In this document: one piece after another, positions 1 through 5,415 of the stretch
Layout: every line of letters begins with the position of its first letter
Position numbering within the stretch: position 1 is the first letter of the stretch
Assembly: GCA_011523195.1 (NCBI GenBank)
Contig: WTHH01000293.1
Span: 1 to 5,415 of the forward strand
Direction of reading: 5' to 3'
Source: Verrucomicrobiales bacterium
GTDB lineage: Bacteria > Verrucomicrobiota > Verrucomicrobiia > Limisphaerales > UBA1096
Length of the DNA: 5,415 bases
Made by a program: the position numbers and the translations under genes
Notes under the pieces: generated by a model
What the model was told of the DNA's origin: nothing
What the model saw: only the letters and a program-made list of their open reading frames with translations
The model's database searches: none

Positions 1-2070
1 CACCGGCAACCTGCAGATCCACTGGCCGAGGTCATTTTTCAATTGCACGCGGTCGCCGTTGGTCAAACCGAGTTCGTCGGCATCGGCACGGCTCATCAGC
101 ACCGAGTCGCGGTCCGCACCGTTGATCGGATCCCGCTCTGCATAGATCAGTGAGTTGAATTGTTTGCCACGCCTTGTGCTGGCAAAAAAGAGGCCCTTCT
201 CCAGCCTCAACGGCGGCAGGTCGACCGGCACGAAATGGCCCTTGCCATCGGCGGTGGCAAACTTGCCGTCGGCGCACAGGTGCGGTCCGCCGTACTGCAC
301 CGCGTCGTGTGTCTTTTTCAGGTGCTGCACTCCGTCGTAAAACGGAACCACCCGTGCAATCTCCTCCCGAACCTTCCAGCCGTCTTCGCAACCCAGCTTT
401 TCGGCCTTCTCCGGCCAGGTGGCACGGGCGATCTCGAGCAGGATTTTCCACTCGGCCCGGGCTTCGCCCACCTGCCGGGGAATCTCCGGCGTGAAGGCGA
501 TCCGCCGCTCGGTGGTCGTCTCGATGCCACCTTCGTCCTGCTCATAGCGCGTCTTGGCTGGCAGCAGCAGCACGCCCTCCTCGCCCGGTTCAACGAACAT
601 TTGGTCTGTCAGGATGATGTCCTGATGCACCCGCAGCGGGACATTTGACAGGGCCTCGGCCACAAAGTCCGGCTCCGGCAGGTTGCGGAGGAAATTTCCA
701 CCAAGGCAGTAGAACAGGTCGAGTTCACCCGCATGCGCGGCGTCGATCATCTGCGTGGTGGTGATGCCAGCCCAGTCAGGAATTTCAAAACCGTAATGTT
801 CGGACAGGCGGCCGGCGTTTTCGGCGTTGATCGGCACGCCACCGGGGAACACTGTCGAGTACGCGCCCATCTCCGCACCGCCCTGCACAGACGAGTGTCC
901 TCGGATCGGCATGAACCCGTTTTTGTCGCGGCCCACGTAGCCCCGGAGAAGGCCTAGATTCATGATCATCTGCACCCCGTCGGCGCCCCACGGGTGCTGG
1001 GTGATGCCCATGCTCCAGACCAGTACCGCATTTTTTGCGTCACGGATTAGTTCGGCAAACTCGTGGATGACGGCCTGCGTCAGGCCGGTCTGCTGAAGGA
1101 TATCATCCCACGAAACCTTGGCCGTCGCCTCCCGGATTTGCTCTACATCGACGGTGTGCCGCTCGATGAACTCATGATTCAGCCAGTCGTTTTCAAAAAG
1201 AATCTTCAGCACGCCGTACAAGAAGGCGATGTCGCTTCCCTGCGATACCGGGAACCAGTAGTCGGTGATGTCCGTGCCGAACAACGCGCTGTCGGCCGAG
1301 GACGGAACCCAGTACTGTTTCATCGCAGGTTCGTCGTAGGGATTTACCAGCGCGATTTTTGTGCCCAGTTTTTTTGCCTCGTGCAGGTACTTGGTCATCA
1401 CCGGCTGATCGTTCGCCGGGTTGGCACCGAAAAAAACGATCAGGTCCGTGCCGTACATGTCCGTGTAACTGCACGTCGTCGCGGCGTATCCGATTGCCGC
1501 CTTCATGGCAGCGGTAGAGGGTGAGTGACAAAGCCGGGCTGCATTGTCGACGTTGTTCGTCCCCAGAAAACGGGCCACCTTTTGGGCGATGTAGTAGACC
1601 TCGTTGGTCACTCCGCGCGAGGTCACGAAAAACGCAAGCCGCTTCGGGTCGATCCCGCGCAACCGCTCGGCAAGCATGCCGTTGGCCTCCTCCCACGTGA
1701 TCCGGGAAAAACCCGACTCTCCCTTGCGGCGCAGCATCGGATAGGACAACCGTCCCAGTTTACGAAGCTCTGCGTTCGATTTGTTTTTCAGCTTGGAAAC
1801 ATCGCCGAGCACACCCGGATCAAAACCGGGCATCGTGTTGAGACGCAGCAGATTCAACCTCGTCATGCATAGGTGCACGCCGTCAATCGTCCAGTCATGC
1901 AGTCCGGCAACCCCAAGCGCACACCCATCGCACACGCCACGACTCAACACCTTCCAGGCATAGCCAAGGTTGTCCCGGTTTTCCCAGACCACCTTGAGCA
2001 TGTCGCGAAAGTGCTTGGGCTTGGTATGGCCGATGCCAAAAGGCGCCAGTCGCGCCACCTTTTGACCCAT
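1..2070 (-). CDS. Molybdopterin-dependent oxidoreductase, FdhF/YdeP family (C-terminus missing at window edge)
   Basis: Frame open for 690 codons from the ATG at 2070 to the left edge, with no stop. The N-terminus carries C47-D-G-C50 and C68, likely Fe-S ligands. I find no fourth nearby cysteine, which fits my memory of the YdeP branch. 'ARLCHSPSTAAM' puts C181 (codon 1530-1528) where E. coli formate dehydrogenase H has selenocysteine, so Cys is the probable Mo ligand. 'VFFGANPANDQPVM' (about 212-225) and 'RGHSSVQGGAEMG' (about 390-402) are typical of the family and bind the bis-MGD cofactor. From about residue 635, 'FNSLIYAERDPING' begins the molydop-binding C-terminal domain. About 70-80 residues are probably missing. 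No Tat signal is seen, so it is probably cytoplasmic. Substrate is unknown; YdeP is tied to acid resistance and relatives are called formate dehydrogenase-like. An in-frame ATG at 2103 would add 11 residues; 2070 is preferred because homology-like sequence starts soon after it. Family confident, substrate not. Confidence 0.93.
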   Translation of the reverse strand, partial: MGQKVARLAPFGIGHTKPKHFRDMLKVVWENRDNLGYAWKVLSRGVCDGCALGVAGLHDWTIDGVHLCMTRLNLLRLNTMPGFDPGVLGDVSKLKNKSNAELRKLGRLSYPMLRRKGESGFSRITWEEANGMLAERLRGIDPKRLAFFVTSRGVTNEVYYIAQKVARFLGTNNVDNAARLCHSPSTAAMKAAIGYAATTCSYTDMYGTDLIVFFGANPANDQPVMTKYLHEAKKLGTKIALVNPYDEPAMKQYWVPSSADSALFGTDITDYWFPVSQGSDIAFLYGVLKILFENDWLNHEFIERHTVDVEQIREATAKVSWDDILQQTGLTQAVIHEFAELIRDAKNAVLVWSMGITQHPWGADGVQMIMNLGLLRGYVGRDKNGFMPIRGHSSVQGGAEMGAYSTVFPGGVPINAENAGRLSEHYGFEIPDWAGITTTQMIDAAHAGELDLFYCLGGNFLRNLPEPDFVAEALSNVPLRVHQDIILTDQMFVEPGEEGVLLLPAKTRYEQDEGGIETTTERRIAFTPEIPRQVGEARAEWKILLEIARATWPEKAEKLGCEDGWKVREEIARVVPFYDGVQHLKKTHDAVQYGGPHLCADGKFATADGKGHFVPVDLPPLRLEKGLFFASTRRGKQFNSLIYAERDPINGADRDSVLMSRADADELGLTNGDRVQLKNDLGQWICRLPV

Positions 2071-2081
2071 CGTTTTTTTGA

Positions 2082-2085
2082 CCCT
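2082..2085 (-). promoter_or_regulatory. Weak possible Shine-Dalgarno (AGGG) for the molybdopterin gene
   Basis: AGGG lies 11 bases before the ATG at 2070, which is longer than the ideal spacing. A stronger GGAGG at 2102-2098 is 27 bases before that ATG and overlaps the alternative ATG at 2103, so it suits neither start well. The ATG at 2103 has no purine-rich stretch at the right distance. The start is therefore decided mainly by protein similarity. Confidence 0.3.
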
Positions 2086-2170
2086 GACGGAACTCGCCTC
2101 CATGCGTTGAAAAGACGCAGATAGTGAAGAAGCCGTGCAAGGGAGTCGAGCCACGAGTCCCCGGGCTGTA

Positions 2171-2186
2171 GCGCTTGGCCAAGCGC
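2171..2186. repeat. Perfect 16-base palindrome GCGCTTGGCCAAGCGC
   Basis: Begins 3 bases after the stop codon of the dikinase-like gene. As RNA it could fold into a 6-bp stem with a GGCC tetraloop. No T-run follows on either strand, so it is a poor intrinsic terminator. The same core recurs four more times inside the neighbouring gene, which suggests an over-represented DNA palindrome more than a terminator. Confidence 0.75.
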
Positions 2187-2189
2187 GGC

Positions 2190-5100
2190 CTAGAGTGGTC
2201 GGGCCTCGTCGTCGAAGCCGATGATATAGGCGTTGGAGGAGCGGCCCCGGTCGATGAACAGGTAAATCATTTTCACGTCGTTGTCCTCCAACTCTTCAAG
2301 CTGTTCATTGCTTATGCCCTCTTCCTTCGATGGCTCTAATAGGAATTCTTCCCAGAAGTTGTGATGCCCGGGAGCATAGGTCTGTGAGTACCAACCCTTC
2401 AACGAGATTGGCTCCGTGGTTAAGCCAGTGATTACAGTCTCCTTCCAACCCTTCAGAGGGGCGGTGTAACCGGCGGTTGGCCCGGTGGGAGCCGGCGGCC
2501 AGTAAAACTCGACATCAATTTTTTTACCTCCCTTGCCCTTGATCGGGCGTTTTTGCAGCAAATCATCTGGCCCAACCCCCTCGGTCGGGTCAAATTGGGT
2601 CAGCGTAATCTGATCTTTTCGCACCTTCTTTTTCTTCAACCCGCCTCCGCCAAAGGCCTGCTGTTGATAGTCTGTGCGTGATTTTTTATATGTCGCCTCA
2701 AGTTTCCATTGCATCTCGTCAGCAAAAACAATTGGGGAACTGCGGTCAGGCAGCCAGCGGGGAATCCCGGCAGAAAGCTTAAACTTGATAGTCTCACCAT
2801 TTCTCGATTCCTCCCAGTGGTCATTAAAGAATTTATTGTTGTTCTCGGTGCTGAAGCTAAAACGATACCCGCCCCATCCATTTATCTCGTTTCCTATGAC
2901 AACACTCGCGCCATCGATCACTCGCGTCCACTTGGCTTTATACAAGATTGATGCCTTTTGCCCGGCGTTATCTAGCACTCGACTGATTGTATTAAGATCC
3001 CACACAGACTTCAGGCGATGCCGCGAAAAAACATTACCACCATGCTCTCCCTGAAACAGACGCAGCATAGCCCGTCCACCGGCGAGTAACGGAGTTGGGT
3101 TTTCCAACTGTGAAGGCTGCGGCAATTCGCGCACTTGCTTGACAATCAGCTTATCCGGCTCGATTTTTTTGTACTCGAAATCCAGCGTGTACTTTTCACG
3201 ATCTAGGGCGTAGCGCGAGTAACCTGAAGCCACTTTCTCAAGCAACTGATGCAGCGACTCGTAGTCGCTCTTCCATTTCATCACGTGATCCTCCCCGGCA
3301 CGAAGCAAGCTCGAGCGACTTTGGAACGTCACCCTCCGACTAGTAGAGCCGTTCGAACTACGGTAGCCCGAGGCGCTAACCCCCTCCGGCACGGCAGTCG
3401 TATCAGGGTTGGCAACACTGGTCGCGCCGACCTGGGTCGACATTGTGCTCCACATATTGAACGCGCCGCCGGTGTACTTCCGAAAATCCGACACCACCAC
3501 GCCGTTTGCCATCTCAAACTCGTCGGGGAACGAATGATGAACAAGGATCGCCATACCGACCTCACCCTCATCTATTTCAAATCGCCGACGCTCGAGGTAG
3601 GCGTTGTTGTTATAAAAACTGGCATAGACCCGCTTTATGGCACGGAATACACCACGCTCCTTTGGCTTGCTTTCATCGCAGCCACAAGGGCCCACCTCAT
3701 CGTCGTCAATGTCGTCAAGCAGGCAACCACTGTAACTGCTGTAAAGGCCGGCACCGGTGAAGTAACGACTGTCCTCGACGTTCGTGGAGCTTCGGAACCG
3801 AATCTTCCTATCCTTATCAAACGGCTCGAGTGCCGCGATAATAGCCTGCCTTTGACTTTCGACGAATCCCCCGTTGCGAATCAACTTTCTCACACCCTTA
3901 AGCGCGTCCTCCAGGTCCGCCTGCAGGCCGGACTCGTGCGCCTTGGCCAAGCGCTCAGCGATCTCTTCGCTCAGCGATTTGCCGTTGGCCAAGCGCTGGA
4001 CCATGAACTCATCCCAGAGATCAAACGTGATCGCGATGGCCGGGTCGGGCGAGTTTTTCGGGATGTATTTGCGCAGCAAATTGAACTTGGCCGCCTTGCC
4101 GCCGACATACTCAGTGTCGCTTGGTTTCACCGACTCGATCGGCTTGGTGTAGACGCCGGCAGTTTTCTTGGCTTCAAATTTCAGCGACGGCGGAGCCTTC
4201 AGCTTGGCCACGGCGTCGAGCACCGACTCCGGAAGATCGTCCTCCAACTCAATCACTCTGGCAGAGTCGTTTGGGGACTGGTTGATGCCTCCGCCTGCCT
4301 TGGTTCGAAACATCACCATTCTTCCATTCAGCGAGCGCAGCCCCTCGCGAGTCGCCTCGTTGCCCTCGAAGTAAAATGGCACACCGAAATTTTTCGCAAG
4401 GATCGCAACGTGCGAGTTTGGCGTGGAAGGGTTCAACGCAATGATGCCGGCCACGCGCGGAATCTCCGCCGGGACATGATCCGTCAGAAGGATGTCGTCG
4501 CTCGTCAAATCACCCGCCCGAAACGCCGAGGCAATCTCACTGCCTTCGACAAAAACCAAGCGGCCCATTGCCCAACCCTTCGAGTAAACCACATCCGTGC
4601 CTGTCTCCCATCTATGCGCCGACACCACCGGTACATCGATCGCCGCCAGCGCGCTCTCCACTTCGCCGTAGGCATCGGTCTGCTCGTGGGTTGGCATGTA
4701 CAGCCCGCGCAACGTGGACGGTTTTTCGATGGCATCGTCCACCTGTTGCCAAAGGAACCGTACCATCGATGCCGGCAGCCGATCCTGCCCCACGAATTGG
4801 ATTGCGTACTCGCTATTTTTCTCGGAATACAATACCGCCCCCATCACAGCCCGGCGACCGGAGTTGAAGAGCGTGACGCTGTCGAACTGCATGTGCGTCA
4901 TGTCATCGAACTCCGGCACAAACTTGGTTCCGAAGTCGTAGTGGAATTTCAGCCGCTTGCCGTTCTGAAAATAAACCGTCGTGAGATCGTCCATCAGCAC
5001 TGTGAATTTTGTCCATTGCGTTTCCTTCGGTTTCTTCGTCCCGGGCGGTGTCCAGCCGCCCTCGGCTCCCTTGAATTCCACCATGAAATTGTCCTCCGGG

Positions 5101-5414
5101 AGCGTCAGCTCCGTTTTCCAGTTCGACGAGCTGCTGAGCTTGGGGGGTGTGGTTTCGAGAAGTTGAAAATACCTCTGCCCGGGAGCGGGAGCCTCGCTAT
5201 AACCAAGCGACAGCTGGTCGGTGGCCGCCACCGGGAACCAGTTGGTAAGGTCATCCGAAAACAGCAGGGCCCCAACTCGCGCCTGACCAAGCCCCTTCGC
5301 CTCCACCATCGCTTGGCCAAGCGGCTTGGCAAGGCGCACACTCAGCTCGGCCCCCTTGGCCAAGCCCATCGACAAAGCCAACGCGAGGCCGGCCAAGACT
5401 AGTTTGTTTTTCAT
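2190..5414 (-). CDS. Exported PEP/pyruvate-binding (PPDK_N) dikinase-like protein with phosphohistidine swivel domain
   Basis: Complete 1074-residue protein; the ATG lies one base inside the right edge, so its ribosome binding site is not visible. Order: signal peptide (1 to about 21); DLxNW module (about 48-86); uncharacterised region with 'KFHYDF' (about 100-265); swivel domain (about 270-375) with 'TPNSHVAILAKNFGVPF', His335 being the presumed phosphocarrier; ATP-binding domain (about 430-765); unrecognised C-terminal region (780-1074). In the ATP domain, VGGK (K440), RSS (R541), D745-F-E747 and Q760-x-R762 match the nucleotide contacts of pyruvate phosphate dikinase, so ATP binding looks intact. 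There is no C-terminal PEP/pyruvate TIM barrel. Swivel before ATP domain recalls glucan water dikinase. Inferred role: ATP-dependent phosphotransfer through a phosphohistidine to an unknown acceptor, perhaps a polysaccharide. Its three cysteines all lie in one acidic insertion (564-579). Domain calls are firm, substrate and location are not. Confidence 0.93.
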   Translation of the reverse strand: MKNKLVLAGLALALSMGLAKGAELSVRLAKPLGQAMVEAKGLGQARVGALLFSDDLTNWFPVAATDQLSLGYSEAPAPGQRYFQLLETTPPKLSSSSNWKTELTLPEDNFMVEFKGAEGGWTPPGTKKPKETQWTKFTVLMDDLTTVYFQNGKRLKFHYDFGTKFVPEFDDMTHMQFDSVTLFNSGRRAVMGAVLYSEKNSEYAIQFVGQDRLPASMVRFLWQQVDDAIEKPSTLRGLYMPTHEQTDAYGEVESALAAIDVPVVSAHRWETGTDVVYSKGWAMGRLVFVEGSEIASAFRAGDLTSDDILLTDHVPAEIPRVAGIIALNPSTPNSHVAILAKNFGVPFYFEGNEATREGLRSLNGRMVMFRTKAGGGINQSPNDSARVIELEDDLPESVLDAVAKLKAPPSLKFEAKKTAGVYTKPIESVKPSDTEYVGGKAAKFNLLRKYIPKNSPDPAIAITFDLWDEFMVQRLANGKSLSEEIAERLAKAHESGLQADLEDALKGVRKLIRNGGFVESQRQAIIAALEPFDKDRKIRFRSSTNVEDSRYFTGAGLYSSYSGCLLDDIDDDEVGPCGCDESKPKERGVFRAIKRVYASFYNNNAYLERRRFEIDEGEVGMAILVHHSFPDEFEMANGVVVSDFRKYTGGAFNMWSTMSTQVGATSVANPDTTAVPEGVSASGYRSSNGSTSRRVTFQSRSSLLRAGEDHVMKWKSDYESLHQLLEKVASGYSRYALDREKYTLDFEYKKIEPDKLIVKQVRELPQPSQLENPTPLLAGGRAMLRLFQGEHGGNVFSRHRLKSVWDLNTISRVLDNAGQKASILYKAKWTRVIDGASVVIGNEINGWGGYRFSFSTENNNKFFNDHWEESRNGETIKFKLSAGIPRWLPDRSSPIVFADEMQWKLEATYKKSRTDYQQQAFGGGGLKKKKVRKDQITLTQFDPTEGVGPDDLLQKRPIKGKGGKKIDVEFYWPPAPTGPTAGYTAPLKGWKETVITGLTTEPISLKGWYSQTYAPGHHNFWEEFLLEPSKEEGISNEQLEELEDNDVKMIYLFIDRGRSSNAYIIGFDDEARPL
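2193..3077 (-). other. Unrecognised C-terminal region of the dikinase-like protein
   Basis: Residues about 780-1074 follow the ATP-binding domain where PEP synthase or PPDK would have the swivel and TIM barrel. I recognise no domain. The sequence is rich in aromatics and beta-type segments ('INGWGGYRFSFSTENNN', 'VIGNEI', 'VKMIYLFIDRG'). It has a Gly/Lys linker near 922-933 and a Pro/Gly-rich stretch near 971-984. It has no cysteines and no evident membrane segment. A role in binding the acceptor or a surface is a guess. Confidence 0.6.
3120..4127 (-). other. PPDK_N/ATP-grasp-like nucleotide-binding domain
   Basis: Residues about 430-765. The order of motifs is as in PEP synthase and PPDK: 'EYVGGKAAKFNLL' (K440), 'AIAITFDLWDEFM', 'IRFRSSTNVEDSRYFTGAGLY' split around R541, 'VGMAILVHHSF', then 'LDFEY' (D745, E747) and 'LIVKQVRELP' (Q760, R762). 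By family knowledge these residues contact ATP and Mg. Compared with a minimal domain, it carries an acidic, cysteine-containing insertion near 564-588 and a Ser/Arg-rich stretch near 680-702. Confidence 0.88.
3943..3997. repeat. Two copies of the 13-mer AGCGCTTGGCCAA (minus strand), 42 bases apart
   Basis: Copies at 3943-3955 and 3985-3997. Both are in the same reading phase, encoding the R-L-A-K and R-L-A-N of 'QRLANGK' and 'ERLAKAH' in the ATP-binding domain. The identical 13-mer also occurs at 2170-2182 on the plus strand, next to the dikinase stop codon and outside any gene. Confidence 0.7.
4290..4607 (-). other. PEP-utilising-enzyme mobile (phosphohistidine swivel) domain
   Basis: Residues about 270-375. 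'YSKGWAMGRLVFVE' matches the opening strand and glycine turn of the domain. 'DDILLTDHVPAEIP' corresponds to the usual 'iLVt...tdPdw.p' segment. 'STPNSHVAILAKNFGVPF' is the active-site helix, with H335 encoded at 4412-4410. The residue before the histidine is Ser within N-S-H, rather than the T-S-H or T-C-H of PEP synthase. This is closer to the L-S-H form of glucan water dikinases, though one tripeptide cannot settle ancestry. Confidence 0.85.
5157..5273 (-). other. Short DLxNW module (about residues 48-86)
   Basis: The residues 'LLFSDDLTNWFPVA' followed about 17 residues later by 'GQRYFQLLE' resemble a short beta-rich module (S-x-D-L-x-N-W ... R-F-Y-R-L) that I recall as frequent in exported verrucomicrobial and planctomycetal proteins. 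It usually sits near protein ends; here it lies directly after the signal peptide. Its function is unknown. It is the main clue to the organism's phylum, and the match is from memory. Confidence 0.5.
5282..5366. repeat. Cluster of CTTGGCCAAG-like motifs in the 5' end of the dikinase-like gene
   Basis: Two exact TTGGCCAA cores (5313-5320 and 5356-5363), plus two degenerate copies (minus-strand CTTGCCAAG near 5325-5333 and CTTGGTCAGG near 5282-5291), within about 85 bases. The exact copies fall in different codon phases: TTG-GCC-AAG gives L-A-K, while CTT-GGC-CAA gives L-G-Q. The 14-mer at 5310-5323 is identical to 2172-2185. Confidence 0.65.
5352..5414 (-). other. Sec-type signal peptide of the dikinase-like protein
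   Basis: Residues 1-21 show a basic start (MKNK), a hydrophobic core of about 14 residues (LVLAGLALALSMGL) and a plausible cleavage site after A19-K20-G21, with small residues at -3 and -1. No lipobox cysteine is present, so it does not look like a lipoprotein. An uncleaved N-terminal anchor is the alternative. Confidence 0.8.
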
Positions 5415-5415
5415 C

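Larger units (their letters stand above)
2071..2189. other. 119-base intergenic gap
   Basis: Lies between the stop of the dikinase-like gene (TAG at 2192-2190) and the preferred start of the molybdopterin gene. It holds the perfect palindrome at 2171-2186 and, on the minus strand, a possible weak promoter-like TTGCAC near 2136-2131 with no good -10 partner. The frame of the molybdopterin gene stays open across the gap, so an earlier start (ATG 2103 or GTG 2154) cannot be excluded by stops. No RNA gene or second small gene is seen. Confidence 0.6.

Noticed and set aside
160..648. Plus-strand open frames opposite the molybdopterin gene (also at 1063-1524 and 1525-1872)
   Set aside because: The minus frame here gives continuous, family-typical protein over 690 codons. 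The plus frames give no recognisable domains.
1193..1696. A 167-codon minus-strand frame overlapping the molybdopterin gene
   Set aside because: It is out of frame with the conserved oxidoreductase sequence and is a shadow of it.
2131..2165. Minus-strand GGCTCGACTCCC resembling a tRNA T-arm
   Set aside because: The flanking bases do not pair as a T-stem, and no acceptor, D or anticodon arms can be found.
1895..2182. A 95-codon minus-strand frame across the intergenic gap
   Set aside because: It mostly overlaps the N-terminus of the molybdopterin gene in another frame and shows no motif or ribosome binding site.
2171..2186. Palindrome as a rho-independent terminator of the dikinase-like gene
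   Set aside because: No T-run follows on either strand, the loop is only GGCC, and the same palindrome core occurs inside coding sequence.
2616..2650. Lys-rich stretch GGGGLKKKKVRK as a possible DNA- or nucleic-acid-binding tail
   Set aside because: It sits mid-domain as a short linker-like segment of an exported protein; nothing else supports nucleic-acid binding.
3249..5402. A 717-codon open frame on the plus strand, antisense to the dikinase-like gene
   Set aside because: It lies wholly inside a gene with clear domains. Its translation is rich in Arg, His and Leu with no recognisable motif, as expected from the complement of a GC-rich coding frame.

Overview
The window holds two genes, both on the minus strand, and nothing that looks like an RNA gene, mobile element or CRISPR array. 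The organism is probably a GC-rich bacterium of the Planctomycetes-Verrucomicrobia-Chlamydiae group, most likely a verrucomicrobium. This is inferred, not proven. It rests on a short 'S-D-D-L-x-N-W ... R-Y-F-Q-L' module just after the signal peptide of the larger gene, which resembles modules that recur in exported proteins of that group, and on the style of the molybdopterin enzyme.

Right to left (the direction of transcription): positions 5414-2190 encode a complete 1074-residue exported protein. It has a Sec-type signal peptide, the short DLxNW module, an uncharacterised beta-rich region, a phosphohistidine 'swivel' domain (His335), a PPDK/PEP-synthase type ATP-binding domain with all the expected nucleotide-contact residues, and a C-terminal region of about 295 residues that I do not recognise. 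The usual C-terminal PEP/pyruvate TIM barrel is absent. The swivel precedes the ATP-binding domain, as in plant alpha-glucan water dikinases and opposite to PEP synthase. This looks like a dikinase with an unknown phosphate acceptor, and the export signal on an ATP-using enzyme is puzzling.

A 119-base gap (2189-2071) follows. It contains a perfect 16-base palindrome built on TTGGCCAA, a core that occurs five times in the window.

Positions 2070-1 encode the first 690 residues of a molybdopterin oxidoreductase of the FdhF/YdeP type. It has an N-terminal Fe-S cysteine cluster, a cysteine at the molybdenum-ligand position, and the start of the C-terminal dinucleotide-binding domain. The gene runs off the left edge.

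The two genes are co-directional and could share a transcript, but the 119-base gap and their unrelated functions make a functional link uncertain. The best candidate for something undescribed is the exported dikinase-like protein, followed by the repeated TTGGCCAA palindrome.
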